Shown here in pieces: positions 1-8,940 of a DNA stretch of 36,447 nt. Location: the NCBI GenBank assembly GCA_016872595.1, contig VGZJ01000023.1, forward strand, positions 1 to 36,447, given 5' to 3'. Both the position numbers and the translations under genes were made by a program. The stretch is from Planctomycetota bacterium. GTDB taxonomy: Bacteria; Planctomycetota; Planctomycetia; Gemmatales; Gemmataceae. The notes beneath the pieces are model-generated. The model saw only the letters and a program-made list of their open reading frames with translations. It was not told where the DNA came from and did not search any database. Within the stretch, counting starts at the first letter, position 1. Each line of letters starts with the position of its first letter.

Positions 1-45
1 GAAGCAACCGCGCCCGCGCGCCGCGCCGCGTGAGGCGGCGACGGG

Positions 46-154
46 AGCGGGCACTTTTCAAAATCGGTTGCACAAGGCCCGCGCTCCGATACCTCTTCTA
101 CGAACACGGGCGCGCACCAAAGCGGGCACTTTTCAACATCGGTTGCACAAGGCC
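46..154. repeat. 34-bp direct repeat, two copies 75 bp apart
   Basis: Copies at 46-79 and 121-154 begin AGCGGGCACTTTTCA and end GGTTGCACAAGGCC. They differ at one position out of 34 (A versus C). The 41 bp between them shows no similarity to the repeat. A third, partial match to the end of the unit (GGTTGCACAACGCC) lies at 406-419. Function unknown. Confidence 0.85.
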
Positions 155-212
155 ATGGAGTTGCAAAACGAAACGCTCTGGTACAACTCGCGCACGTCAG
201 AATGAGGCCCAT

Positions 213-321
213 CGTAGTCCTCACGCTCCGGGTGAGGACCGTTGGCGTACACGGTCGCGCGGGGCGCATACTGGCGCGCCTCGGTAGCCCCACGGTCCTC
301 ACCCGGAGCGTGAGGACTACG
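213..321. repeat. 29-bp perfect inverted repeat
   Basis: The arm at 213-241 is the exact reverse complement of 293-321, separated by 51 bp. Each arm also contains its own small palindrome (GTCCTCAC and GTGAGGAC around a 7-nt loop). Either one cruciform or two separate hairpins could form. The bases flanking the arms are not duplicated, so I do not call it a mobile element. Confidence 0.85.
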
Positions 322-551
322 GTGGCCGAAGTTGCAAAACGAACAATCCTAATACCACTGGCGCTTATCAGAATGTCGCGCGACCGATGTGGCACTCGTC
401 GACCAGGTTGCACAACGCCCCCAGAGCTGCCGATGTGGGGCCACGCGGCGCGCACACGTGGCGCGCACCGGGGTCGAAATAGGACACCTGTCCCATAATA
501 TACAGTGTGACACGTCATCTCAATCACCGTTACCATTTTTTCCCCGGCGCG

Positions 552-1580
552 CTACGCCCGCAGCACGAACAGAGCGGACACGGCGTTGAACAGGGCGTGG
601 ACCAACACCGGCACGAGCACGCCGTTGGTGCGCACCGCCAGCCAGCCCAGCCCCAAACCCAGCACGAACAACGCGACCGGGTTTGGCCACACCGACGAGT
701 GCATCAGCCCGAACAGCGCGGCCGTGGCGTACACCGCGCGGCACCGCCGCGCGCCGGTCCGTTTCACGCGCCACAGCACCGCCAGCCCGACCGCGAGCGC
801 CGCCGCGAACGCAGCCGCGCCGGTCTTCCCACTCGACACGGCAAACAGCGCCGCGGCGCACATCACGAACCACGGCCGTGCCGCCGTGACCGGGCCGACG
901 CCCGCGCCCGGCACCGGCACCCGGCCCACACACCACGCCAGCAGCAGCCCGCGGATCAACAGTTCTTCACGGAGCGGCGCGCCGACGCACGCTTCCAAAG
1001 CCAGAAGTAGTTGATCGAGCGCCGGCCGCCCGGACATACGCGCGAGCGCGTGCGATTCGGGTTCGACGCCCTGTTGCTGCGAGAGGAAGTTCACGAGCGC
1101 GTTGAGGACGAGGACGAGCGGCGAGAGGACGAGCCACGCGCCGCCCGCGAGCGCGACCTGCCCCGCGAGCCCGCCGCGCCCGATCACCTGCGGTTCCCAA
1201 GCCGGGTAGCGCTGGCGGAGCGCGAACGCCAACGCGCCGAGTTGCAGCGGGAGCGACAGGACCGCGGCCCACAACATGCGCACGGTCTTGGCGATTTCCT
1301 TCTCGCCGGGGTCGGCGCTGTCTGCGCCGTAGACCGCTTGGAAGAAGCCGCTGCCGGCGAGCGCGTTGTACACGAGCGGCGTGATGAGGAACTGAACGAC
1401 GAGGATCGTAACGACGACCTCGAACCCGTTCCACGGCACGCGCCACGGCGTCCACCGCGGGAGCATCGGCCCGCGCGGGCGCAGGGCGAGGGCCAGCAGC
1501 GCGACCGGCACCGCGCCCGCCGCGACCAGCCCCCCGGCGGTCGCCATGCGCGCGGCGTCGGTCCAGAAGTCGGCGGGCAC
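552..1580 (-). CDS. CPBP family intramembrane metalloprotease
   Basis: A predicted multi-pass membrane protein of 342 residues with the three signatures of the CPBP (CAAX protease/bacteriocin-processing, Abi) family in its C-terminal half: EELLIRG (EExxxR), FGLMHSS (FxxxH) and HALFNA (HxxxN). Members are membrane-embedded glutamate-type proteases; the substrate here is unknown. I chose the GTG at 1580 because a GAGG Shine-Dalgarno-like sequence lies 6 nt upstream. The alternative ATG at 1547 lacks one and would leave almost no sequence before the first membrane segment. A longer open frame would run antisense into trpC and is not credible. It is divergent from trpC with 78 bp between starts. 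Confidence 0.85.
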   Translation of the reverse strand: MPADFWTDAARMATAGGLVAAGAVPVALLALALRPRGPMLPRWTPWRVPWNGFEVVVTILVVQFLITPLVYNALAGSGFFQAVYGADSADPGEKEIAKTVRMLWAAVLSLPLQLGALAFALRQRYPAWEPQVIGRGGLAGQVALAGGAWLVLSPLVLVLNALVNFLSQQQGVEPESHALARMSGRPALDQLLLALEACVGAPLREELLIRGLLLAWCVGRVPVPGAGVGPVTAARPWFVMCAAALFAVSSGKTGAAAFAAALAVGLAVLWRVKRTGARRCRAVYATAALFGLMHSSVWPNPVALFVLGLGLGWLAVRTNGVLVPVLVHALFNAVSALFVLRA

Positions 1581-1658
1581 GTTCGACCTCGCGGGCGTTG
1601 GTGTTCGAGCGACGAACGTTAAGATACCTTCCCCGCGCCGTCCGCACAGAGACGCCGA

Positions 1659-2438
1659 ATGGCTACGATTCTGGACCGCATCGTTGAGACGAAGCTGCGC
1701 GAGATCGCCGCGGCGCGTGCCGCCGTGCCCGACCTCGAACTTGCACGCCGCTGCGCCGACCTGCCGCCGGCGCGCGACTTTCGGGCCGCGATCCGCCGGT
1801 TCGCGCACATCACCCTCATCGCGGAGGTGAAGAAGGCGTCGCCGTCTGCGGGCGTGATCCGCGCCGACTTCGATCCGGTCGCCATCGCCCGCATTTACGA
1901 AGAGCACGGCGCGGCGGCGATCAGCGTGCTGACCGACGTCGAGTACTTCCAAGGGAGCCTTAAATACCTAACGGACGTGCGCGCCGCGGTCGAACTACCG
2001 GTGTTGCGGAAGGACTTCGTCCTCGACCGCTACCAACTGCTCGAAGCCCGGGCCGCGGGCGCGGACGCGGTGCTGCTCATCGCCGAGTGCCTGCCGGGGG
2101 AGCGACTCGCGACCCTGCAAAGCGAGGCCGCGGCGCTGGGGCTTCACACGCTGGTGGAACTGCACGACGCCGACCAGTTGCCGCGCGTGCTGGACTGCGG
2201 CGCGCCGGTCATCGGGATCAACAACCGCGACCTGCGCACGTTCACCACGCGCCTCGAACACACGCTGGACCTGCTGCCGAAGATTCCCGCGGATCGAACC
2301 GTCGTGAGCGAGAGCGGTATCAAGGTCCACGCGGACCTCGTGCGGCTCGGCCGTGCCGGGGCGCACGCGGTGCTGGTGGGGGAATCGCTCATGCGCGCGC
2401 CCGACATCGGCGCGGCCCTCGTCGCGCTCAAGGGGTGA
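1659..2438 (+). CDS. trpC: Indole-3-glycerol phosphate synthase
   Basis: Catalyses ring closure of 1-(2-carboxyphenylamino)-1-deoxyribulose 5-phosphate to indole-3-glycerol phosphate in cytoplasmic tryptophan synthesis. The 259 residues are a full-length single-domain (beta/alpha)8 enzyme. Visible signatures are IAEVKKASPS (E56, K58), VLRKDF (K118), IGINNRDL and VVSESGI with the phosphate-binding VLVGESLM loop near the end. It is not fused to TrpF, as it is in enterobacteria, and no other trp gene is in the window. Its last 11 bases overlap the end of the convergent membrane glycosyltransferase gene. Confidence 0.96.
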   Translation: MATILDRIVETKLREIAAARAAVPDLELARRCADLPPARDFRAAIRRFAHITLIAEVKKASPSAGVIRADFDPVAIARIYEEHGAAAISVLTDVEYFQGSLKYLTDVRAAVELPVLRKDFVLDRYQLLEARAAGADAVLLIAECLPGERLATLQSEAAALGLHTLVELHDADQLPRVLDCGAPVIGINNRDLRTFTTRLEHTLDLLPKIPADRTVVSESGIKVHADLVRLGRAGAHAVLVGESLMRAPDIGAALVALKG

Positions 2439-4239
2439 GCGCGTTCGGGTCCGGGGGCGGGCGCTCGTCGCCGCGCAGCAGCCGGTAGCCGCACCAGCCC
2501 CAGAGCGCGATCAGTAGGAACGTGTCGATCGGGTAGCGCACGCTGGTGTCGCCGAAGACGCGCGGGCCGGCGGTCGGCGCGCGCCCGTCGGGGCCGGGTT
2601 GGGCCAAGATGCGCATGCCCACGGTCGCCTCAATTTCTAACCCCGCGATCCAGTTCTCCATTACGAACAGCGCGACCAACACCGTAAGCGGGAACGAGTT
2701 CACGTAACCCACCATGCGCGCGCCGAACGGGCGCGGCGCGGGCGGCGGCGCGGCGAGCGCGCGCGACTCCGGCGCCCCCAGCTCAACAGGTTCAGGGTTC
2801 ACAGCGAACGCCTTCGCTCGGAAGAGACGGCGCGGCTCCGCGAGCAGCACCGCGACCGCAACGAACGAAATCAGCGCGTCGTAATACATGAAGTGGAAGC
2901 ACGTCAGATACGCGCCGAGGAACAGGAACGCGGCCCCGGTACCGGTCGCGCGACGGCGGTCGGCGCGCAGAACGTAGATTAGGACCGTTGGGACCATCAC
3001 CGCGGCCCACAGGCTCCACCCTAGCGTGTCGTGGATCGGCTTGTTGCGGTTCTCGTCCGGCTTGGTGAAGTCGAACATCGCGCGGCGCGGAATGCCCTGT
3101 AGGTCGCGGCTCAGCGAAATCCAGTTCTCGTTGTGCTTGTACAGTTCGCTCGCCTCGCGGCCGATCTGCAACCAGTTGAACCAGTTCTCTATGCCGACAA
3201 GTGGGATCGTGGCCGCGCCGAGTACGGCCCCGGTGCCGACCATCGCGAGCGCGAACCGCCACCGGCCGGTTAGAAGCGGTACGAGGAACAGCGCCGCGGC
3301 CCACACCGGCTTGAACGCCAATAACCCCCACGCCGCGCCGCCCGCGCCGTCGCGCCCGCGGCTCGCGAGCACCCAGCCCCACACCACGATGCACAGCGTC
3401 ACGCACGGGTTTTGGCCGAGGTCGAGGCCGCCGCGCGTGCCCGGGTGAACGAAGATCAGCACCGTAGCGACCGACCACCAGACTCGACCGCGCGTGAGCA
3501 CCTTCACGCCCAAGGCCGCGAGCGGTATGAGTGCGATGCTGATGAGTTGGAACACGCGGTAGGCGTCCTGCGGGCGGTCGATGAGCGCGAGCGGGGCATA
3601 CATGAGGGCGTGAACGGGCGGGTACAGCGGCCCGCCGATGACGGGTTCGTTGAGCTTCGCGACGACCTCCGGCGTGACCGCGTTCGCCGCGGCGCGTTCG
3701 TAGGCGACCGCGACCAGCGGGTTCGCCGGCAGCGGTTGCGCGAAGAGCAGTGCGGTCGCCCCGCCGAGGCGCTTCTGCTCCGCGTCCGGCTCATGGTCGC
3801 ACCCCATGCACCACGACATGAGGTTCACGTAGTCGTGTTGCCACTCTTCGTCAGCGCGCCCGAGCTTGCGCCACTTCGAGGGAAGCCCGGCCTCTTGCTG
3901 TTGCAGGCGCGACTCGTCGGACACGCGGAACGAGTCGCGCGCGACCTGCCACTGCACTTGGCGGTGGTACAGGCGGCGGCCGTTGCCGGTGACGATCATG
4001 CGGCCCATGAGGTACTGGCCGCCGAAGTCGATTTGGGCGTGGCCGTTGTTCCCGTCCGGGCGCGCGCGGTCGGGGCCGGCGCTGGTGGGTACGTCGAAGA
4101 TGGTGTACGCGCGGTAGCCGAAGCCGATCGCGCAGCCGAGCGCGACGAGCCACACGAGCGCGGCGCGCGCCCGCGGCGCGGCGAGCCACGCCCAGTAGCG
4201 CGCGGGGATCACATACGGGGGAGGGGGCGGGGCACTCAC
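2428..4239 (-). CDS. GT87-type (DUF2029) membrane glycosyltransferase
   Basis: A 603-residue predicted polytopic membrane protein resembling the GT87/DUF2029 mannosyltransferase-like family of GT-C enzymes, which use polyprenyl-phosphate sugars. After a first membrane segment there is a long extracytoplasmic loop, then a series of hydrophobic helices including the [13 protein letters not shown] and WGLLAFKP stretches typical of the family. The start is a GTG whose bases overlap the dapF stop (GTGA, 4236-4239), a classic translational-coupling arrangement. The longer upstream frame is antisense-like dapF sequence. The substrate cannot be told from sequence. A second protein of this type is at 26113-27357. 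Confidence 0.8.
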   Translation of the reverse strand: MSAPPPPPYVIPARYWAWLAAPRARAALVWLVALGCAIGFGYRAYTIFDVPTSAGPDRARPDGNNGHAQIDFGGQYLMGRMIVTGNGRRLYHRQVQWQVARDSFRVSDESRLQQQEAGLPSKWRKLGRADEEWQHDYVNLMSWCMGCDHEPDAEQKRLGGATALLFAQPLPANPLVAVAYERAAANAVTPEVVAKLNEPVIGGPLYPPVHALMYAPLALIDRPQDAYRVFQLISIALIPLAALGVKVLTRGRVWWSVATVLIFVHPGTRGGLDLGQNPCVTLCIVVWGWVLASRGRDGAGGAAWGLLAFKPVWAAALFLVPLLTGRWRFALAMVGTGAVLGAATIPLVGIENWFNWLQIGREASELYKHNENWISLSRDLQGIPRRAMFDFTKPDENRNKPIHDTLGWSLWAAVMVPTVLIYVLRADRRRATGTGAAFLFLGAYLTCFHFMYYDALISFVAVAVLLAEPRRLFRAKAFAVNPEPVELGAPESRALAAPPPAPRPFGARMVGYVNSFPLTVLVALFVMENWIAGLEIEATVGMRILAQPGPDGRAPTAGPRVFGDTSVRYPIDTFLLIALWGWCGYRLLRGDERPPPDPNALTP

Positions 4240-5090
4240 GCGGTCGGCCACTCGCCGGAGAAGACCTCGGTGGCCGGGCCGGTTTTGTAGACGCAGTTGT
4301 CCGCCTCGGACCATTCCAGTTCGAGGTCGCCGCCGGGCAGGTGAGCGACGATCTTCCGCCCCGTGCGCCCGGTCAGCACGCCGGCCACGCACACCGCGCA
4401 CGCGCCGGTTCCGCACGCCAGCGTGATGCCGCTGCCGCGCTCCCACGTCCGCATCGTCACTTCACCCGGCGAATGCACCTTCACGAAGTGGGCGTTGACC
4501 CGTCGCGGAAAGACCTCGTGGTTCTCGATCTTCGGCCCCAGTTCCGCGACCAGATCGCGCGCGCTCGCGTCGAAGTACTCGTCGCCGACGTACACGACGG
4601 CGTGCGGGTTGCCCATCGAAACGCAGGTCGCGGCGAACGCGACGCCGCCCGCGGTGAGGGCCGCGTTCACCGGCGGGTCGCCCGGCAGCGTCGTGGGAAT
4701 CTTCGCGCTCGCCAAGATCGGCTCGCCCATATTGACACGCGCGCGTACGGCCTTGCCGCCGCTCACTTCGAGATCGACTGTGAGCACGCCGCGCCCGGTT
4801 TCGAGCTTCAGTTGTGGCTTGGTGGCGATGCCGTGATCGTGGACGAACTTCGCGACGCATCGCAACCCATTCCCGCACATCTCGGACTCGGAGCCGTCGG
4901 CGTTGAACATCCGCATGCGCGCGTCGCCGCGCTCGCTGGGGCAGATCAGGATGAGGCCATCGGAGCCGATGCCGAAGTGCCGGTCGCTGACCGCGCGGGC
5001 CAGCGCCACGGGGTCGGCCGGCGGCTTGGTCCGCACGCAATCGACGTACACGTAGTCGTTGCCGATCCCGTGCATCTTGGTGAACCGCAT
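4236..5090 (-). CDS. dapF: Diaminopimelate epimerase
   Basis: Converts LL- to meso-diaminopimelate for lysine and peptidoglycan synthesis without a cofactor, using two cysteines as acid and base. Both are present: C72 in [10 protein letters not shown] and C226 in [10 protein letters not shown]. The N-terminus [14 protein letters not shown] is canonical and the length of 284 residues is normal. It is followed with a 4-base overlap by the GT87-type gene, so the two are probably cotranscribed. The presence of dapF fits the finding that planctomycetes make peptidoglycan. Confidence 0.96.
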   Translation of the reverse strand: MRFTKMHGIGNDYVYVDCVRTKPPADPVALARAVSDRHFGIGSDGLILICPSERGDARMRMFNADGSESEMCGNGLRCVAKFVHDHGIATKPQLKLETGRGVLTVDLEVSGGKAVRARVNMGEPILASAKIPTTLPGDPPVNAALTAGGVAFAATCVSMGNPHAVVYVGDEYFDASARDLVAELGPKIENHEVFPRRVNAHFVKVHSPGEVTMRTWERGSGITLACGTGACAVCVAGVLTGRTGRKIVAHLPGGDLELEWSEADNCVYKTGPATEVFSGEWPTA

Positions 5091-5108
5091 GGCACGCGCC
5101 TCGCATGG

Positions 5109-5204
5109 AGCGGCCGTGAAGCAGCGCTTCGCTGCGACAGGCCGCGAGTCGAACCGAGCGGCCGTGAAGCAGCGCTACGCTGCGACAGGCCGCGAGTCGA
5201 ACCG
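5109..5204. repeat. 48-bp tandem duplication with internal hairpin
   Basis: Two abutting copies, 5109-5156 and 5157-5204, differ at one base (TTC versus TAC in the loop). Each contains the palindrome GCAGCG-CTTC-like loop-GCTGC. It lies between the divergent starts of dapF (5090) and the SWIM protein (5280). A slippage-type duplication in a promoter region is the simplest reading; an effect on either gene is unproven. Confidence 0.85.
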
Positions 5205-5279
5205 TTGGTGCAATTCTACAGCGCGCGCAGAAAAAGGTTTAGCGGTGTCCCCAGAGGGGACGCGCTTAGAATTGCGATC

Positions 5280-5579
5280 ATGGCCGAGGCGAAGCCGAAA
5301 ACGCGCACGGTGCGGATCGCGCGCCCCCGGAACGCGGACGGCGTCGGCATGTTCTGTATCGAGATCGACGGGAAGGGGCAGTTCTACACGTTCTGCGAGG
5401 TTCGGTGCGAGATCGGCGGGCGCGGGTTCGCGCTGCACCGCAGCGGGCAGGGCGACCTGTACCACGCGCGCGTCGGCGCGCCGGAAGACACGTCGTGCGA
5501 GTGCATGGGGTTCCTGCGCTGGGGCCGCTGCAAGCACACGGCAGCATTGGCGGCGCTCATTCGACAGAGGCAGTTGTAG
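5280..5579 (+). CDS. Small SWIM-type zinc-finger protein
   Basis: The 99-residue protein ends with C73-E-C75, eight residues, then C84-K-H86, matching the CxCx(n)CxH zinc-binding pattern of SWIM domains, which mediate DNA or protein contacts. The N-terminal part carries a basic segment (KPKTRTVRIARPR) and a beta-rich core with two further cysteines (C39, C43). SWIM domains are usually parts of larger proteins such as helicases or transposases; here it stands alone. Its 3' end overlaps the convergent receiver-domain gene by 23 bp. The role is unknown; nucleic-acid binding is an inference. Confidence 0.75.
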   Translation: MAEAKPKTRTVRIARPRNADGVGMFCIEIDGKGQFYTFCEVRCEIGGRGFALHRSGQGDLYHARVGAPEDTSCECMGFLRWGRCKHTAALAALIRQRQL

Positions 5580-5940
5580 GGGTCAGCCACTCCGCAATCT
5601 TCGCTTCGAGCTGCTCGACGAACGCGCTGCGCGGCAGCACGAGGTCGCAGCCGGCGGCGCGCGCGGCCTTCAACACCGCGGCCTCGACGTGCGAGCCGTA
5701 GGCGATAACGCGCGGCACCGGCGCGCAGGCTTCCTTGAGTGAAGCCAGCAGCGCCGGTAGGTCGAGGTCGGGGAAGTGAACGTCCACGATGACGCCGCCG
5801 GGCGGGGCGGCGCGCGCGGCGACGACGAGGTCCGCGACCGTGCGGACCATGCGCACGCTGAGCCCGGCGGCGCGCGCGGTCCCGCTCACGCGGCTGTAGA
5901 AGATCAGGTCGTCGCAGAGCATCAGGCCGGGCGCGCTCAT
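5557..5940 (-). CDS. Degenerate response-regulator receiver domain, stand-alone
   Basis: A 127-residue protein with the alpha/beta pattern of a CheY-like receiver: LMLCDDL at strand 1 (D10, D11), VIVDVHFPD at strand 3 with D53 in the phosphoacceptor position, VIAYGSH at strand 4 (S83 near the usual Thr/Ser), and LVLPRSA at strand 5, where the invariant lysine is replaced by R104. Without that lysine normal phospho-signalling is doubtful. The start ATG overlaps the stop of the upstream protease (ATGA, 5937-5940), so the two are translationally coupled. No output domain is present. The family call is moderate. Confidence 0.65.
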   Translation of the reverse strand: MSAPGLMLCDDLIFYSRVSGTARAAGLSVRMVRTVADLVVAARAAPPGGVIVDVHFPDLDLPALLASLKEACAPVPRVIAYGSHVEAAVLKAARAAGCDLVLPRSAFVEQLEAKIAEWLTPTTASVE

Positions 5941-7220
5941 TTCTTCTCCGCCAAGCCTTTCGCGTCGAGCGTAATCTCGATGGCCTTCAGCAGCCCGTCG
6001 TCGAACTTCTTGGCGCGGAAGTTCTCGATGATCGCGGTCTTCACCTTCGTCGCGTAGCCGGGGGGGAACTCGTCCGGGTGCGGCACGAACACGTACAGCG
6101 ATTGCGGCGTCTTGCTCACGAGAATGTAGATGCCGTGCAGGTTCACTTCCTTAGCACGCTCCTCGGCCAGTTCCTTGAAGAACTTCTCGCGCTCCGCGCC
6201 GTTCATCGCCTTGATCTTGTCCGGGTCGCCCTTCCACGGCTTCTCGACCGTTTCGACGAAGATGTCGGTCTTCTTTTCTTTCAACAGCTTCTCCGCGGCC
6301 GGGGCGAGCTTGGCCCAGCCCGCTTCAGTGAAGATTTTCGCGTCGTCCTTGCTCGCGAGCGGCTTCTCGCGGTCCGGCTTCGGCTCCTTCTTGGGCGGGT
6401 CCTTCTTCGGCGGATCTTTCACGTCGGCAGTCGTGGTCGCTTCGGAGCGCAACGCCTGAACCGAGCGCCGGTTCATCAGCCGCTTCACCTCGGACAGTTC
6501 CACGAAGATGCTGATGGATTGCGCGTCGATCGCGCCGCCCTGTGTGACGCCGACGAGTTGGCCCTTGTCGTTGACGAGCGGCCCGCCGCTGTCGCCGGGG
6601 TTGGTGGGCGAGTCGGTTTCGATCACCTTCGCCTCGAACGAGACCACCGTGCGCTCGTCGAGCTTGGCCTTCCACTTCTTGCCGTAGAGCTGGCGCACCT
6701 TGCCGGGCGTGTACACCCACAGCGCGCCGCTCTTGCCGGGGTTGCCGATGGAATGCACCGCTTGGCCGGGATCGGGCGCTTCCGGGGCCAGCGGCAGTTC
6801 GGGCACGCCGTCCGGCACGCGATCAATCCGAATCAGCGCGAGGTCGGCGTTCTTGTCCAGTTCGACCACGGTGCCCGGAATGCCAAGTCGCCCGGCGCGC
6901 TCGGTGTAGAACTTCTTGTCCGGGATCGTCTTCTTCCCCTCGTAGGCCGGGAAGAACACGGTGGCTTGCTTCACGTCGGCGACGACGTGGTAGTTGGTGA
7001 GCACGAGTCGCCGGCCCTTGTCCACGAGCGTGCCGGTGCCGGTGGCGAGCCGCCCGCCGCCTCTGTCCGAGTGGACCCACGCCGTCGAGCGCACGACCTT
7101 CTGGTACACGGTCGCGCCCGCGTCCAGCGGGGGCGGCGCGGACGGGTCGGCCTTTGGCTGCGCGCGCGCGACCGGCGCGGTGGCGAAAGCGAGCAGGCAG
7201 GCGAGAGCGAGACGGCGCAT
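5937..7220 (-). CDS. Exported trypsin-like serine protease
   Basis: The first 20 residues (MRRLALACLLAFATAPVARA) are a signal peptide, so the protein acts outside the cytoplasm. A chymotrypsin-fold domain follows with the full triad: H78 (TNYHVV), D126 (NADLALI) and S211 (NPGDSGGPL), as in the HtrA/Deg group. No PDZ domain is recognisable. Instead the second half has a lysine/proline-rich linker (KDPPKKDPPKKEPKPD) and an alpha/beta tail of about 130 residues of unknown type. The start at 7220 gives an intact signal peptide. The gene overlaps the downstream receiver gene by 4 bases. Confidence 0.88.
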   Translation of the reverse strand: MRRLALACLLAFATAPVARAQPKADPSAPPPLDAGATVYQKVVRSTAWVHSDRGGGRLATGTGTLVDKGRRLVLTNYHVVADVKQATVFFPAYEGKKTIPDKKFYTERAGRLGIPGTVVELDKNADLALIRIDRVPDGVPELPLAPEAPDPGQAVHSIGNPGKSGALWVYTPGKVRQLYGKKWKAKLDERTVVSFEAKVIETDSPTNPGDSGGPLVNDKGQLVGVTQGGAIDAQSISIFVELSEVKRLMNRRSVQALRSEATTTADVKDPPKKDPPKKEPKPDREKPLASKDDAKIFTEAGWAKLAPAAEKLLKEKKTDIFVETVEKPWKGDPDKIKAMNGAEREKFFKELAEERAKEVNLHGIYILVSKTPQSLYVFVPHPDEFPPGYATKVKTAIIENFRAKKFDDGLLKAIEITLDAKGLAEKK

Positions 7221-7331
7221 GGGTACCTCGCGTGTGCGGTTCAGCAATTCTACGCGGACGAGCGGGGCGGCGTAATCCCACAAGGGTTATTCGACTACAC
7301 TACCCGCATCTTAACCCCGAAGGAACCGAGT

Positions 7332-8867
7332 ATGTCGCAACCCTTGCGCTGTGTTCCGCCGAACGCCCTCATCGTCGGGTACGACTTCAGCACGGGCGGC
7401 GTCAAAGCCCTCGCCTTCGACCTGCACGGCACCACCCTCGCGGACGTGAAGCTCTCCACAGACCTGTGGACCGATTACGCCAAGTGGCCGGACGCGCCCG
7501 CGGGCCAGACGCTCTACACCGACACCGGCACGCGCGAGCTGAACCTGATGATGCTCGAAGGGCAGGCCCGCGCCGCGACGCGCGCGCTGGCGCGCAAGCT
7601 CAGCCGGCGGTGGGTCGCGAACTGGGCCGCGGCCGGCGTGTCCGCGACGCACCACTCCGCGGGGCGCATCGACGAGAACGGCAACCAAGTACGTCGCGCG
7701 ATCTGCTGGAACGATCAGACGCTGGCGCGGTACCATGCCGACGGCCTCGCGCGTCTCGGCCCCACCAAGCCGCACGAGTACACCTGCGGGCCGTGGGCCG
7801 TGCGGTACTCGCTCTCGCACCTCGTCAAAGACGAAACCGAACTGCGCGCCGACGACTGGGCGCGCACGGAACTGATTCTGCCACACGGCCCTCTCGCAGC
7901 GGGCTACCTGACGGGCCGGTTCGACGTCACGAGCGTGTCGTCGGCCGCGAGTACCGGGATCATGGACCTGCGCACGGACCGCTGGTCGCAAGCCATGCTC
8001 GGCGCCCTCGCGAACGAGCACTACCGCGCGCTCGCGTGGCGCGCGCTGCCGACCATCATCGGGATGAACGACCCCATCGGGCCGCTGAGCGAGTCGACGG
8101 CGCTCGACGCGGGACTTCCGTGCGGCGTGCGTCCACTCGTGTTCCCGACGCTCGACGATCAGGCCGCGGGGTTGATCGGCGGCGGGGCGGTTGAGGCGGG
8201 GCAGGTCGCCATCATCCTAGGCAACTCCGCCGTAGTGAACTCGTCGTCGGCGCAGCTCCCGCAAAGCGGCACGCTCGACGCGATGAAGCTGAACTGGGGG
8301 CCGTACCTGTGGATGCGGTGCTACTCCAACGGCGCGCAGTTCGTCGACGTGGTCGCGGGGAAGGACTGGTACACGCTCGAAGCAGAGGCCGCGAAGGTGC
8401 CGCCGCTGTGCAACGGCGTGAGCGTATCGCCGTTCCTGCTGTCGGAACCGTCGATCGGCGTAGACAAGCCGCGCGTGGAGTGGACGCCTTCGGAGCCGAG
8501 CAACCGCGCTGTGAATGTGCGGGCGTGTTTGGAAGCACTCGCGTTTCTGCTGGCGCGGGCCGTGAAGGAGCACGAGGCCGCGGGGCAGACGATTACCCGC
8601 GTCACCGTGTCCGGCGGGATGGCTCGCAGCAAGCTGATGTGCGAAATCCTCGCAAGCGCGATCAACCGCCCGCTGGAGCGCCTCGTGTCGGACGAAGGCC
8701 CGGCGCTGGGCGCGGCCGTGGTCGCGCTCGCCGGCCTCGAATCGCACTTGCGCAAGCAACAGGGGATCGCGGAGCCGTACACCGCTGCCGACGCGGTCGC
8801 CGCGCTGGTGAAGTTCCGCGACCGCGTCCAACCCGTGCCCGCATGGGTCGCGGCCTACGCGAAGTAG
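7332..8867 (+). CDS. FGGY-family carbohydrate kinase, xylulokinase-like
   Basis: Phosphorylates a sugar or polyol with ATP. The 511 residues show the two-lobed FGGY plan: an N-terminal phosphate-1 motif (GYDFSTGGVKALAFD), AICWNDQT in the sugar-binding region, the catalytic-base segment LDDQAAG (D276), and the C-terminal FGGY signature region VSGGMARSKLMCEIL followed by EGPALGAAVVA. D-xylulose is the likeliest substrate, but the usual SGQMHG is replaced by ATHHSAG, so specificity is open. An AAGGAA-type ribosome-binding site precedes the ATG. No isomerase or transporter lies beside it. Confidence 0.85.
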   Translation: MSQPLRCVPPNALIVGYDFSTGGVKALAFDLHGTTLADVKLSTDLWTDYAKWPDAPAGQTLYTDTGTRELNLMMLEGQARAATRALARKLSRRWVANWAAAGVSATHHSAGRIDENGNQVRRAICWNDQTLARYHADGLARLGPTKPHEYTCGPWAVRYSLSHLVKDETELRADDWARTELILPHGPLAAGYLTGRFDVTSVSSAASTGIMDLRTDRWSQAMLGALANEHYRALAWRALPTIIGMNDPIGPLSESTALDAGLPCGVRPLVFPTLDDQAAGLIGGGAVEAGQVAIILGNSAVVNSSSAQLPQSGTLDAMKLNWGPYLWMRCYSNGAQFVDVVAGKDWYTLEAEAAKVPPLCNGVSVSPFLLSEPSIGVDKPRVEWTPSEPSNRAVNVRACLEALAFLLARAVKEHEAAGQTITRVTVSGGMARSKLMCEILASAINRPLERLVSDEGPALGAAVVALAGLESHLRKQQGIAEPYTAADAVAALVKFRDRVQPVPAWVAAYAK

Positions 8868-8870
8868 GCG

Positions 8871-8937
8871 TCGAACCGCCGGTGTGAGCCGGCTGGGTTC
8901 TGAGACAAGCCCATGCCGGCTCACACCGGCGGTTCGA
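8871..8937. terminator. 23-bp perfect hairpin between convergent genes
   Basis: Arms 8871-8893 and 8915-8937 are exact reverse complements around a 21-nt loop. The hairpin begins 4 bp after the sugar-kinase stop and ends 4 bp before the alaS stop, the right place for a bidirectional terminator. There is no T-tract, so it may instead be a dispersed palindromic element or a transcript-end stabiliser. Confidence 0.7.
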
Positions 8938-8940
8938 TAC

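Larger units (their letters stand above)
1..551. other. Gene-free, repeat-rich stretch
   Basis: I find no credible gene here. The open frames are arginine-rich and repetitive, with no domain or ribosome-binding site. It holds a 34-bp direct repeat (46-79 and 121-154), a 29-bp perfect inverted repeat (213-241 and 293-321), and a looser repeat beginning GTTGCAAAACGAA at about 161 and 331. The word GGTTGCACAA occurs at 66, 141 and 406. This looks like accumulated dispersed repeats or decayed sequence upstream of, or within, a gene that continues outside the window. Confidence 0.6.

Noticed and set aside
46-154. CRISPR array
   Set aside because: Only two full repeat copies, no cas genes, and the repeat is not regularly iterated.
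213-321. 29-bp inverted repeat as ends of a tiny mobile element
   Set aside because: Only 51 bp between arms, no transposase and no flanking target duplication.
30-589. Three open frames at the left edge (66-98 residues)
   Set aside because: They run through direct and inverted repeats, have biased Arg/Pro composition, and lack ribosome-binding sites.
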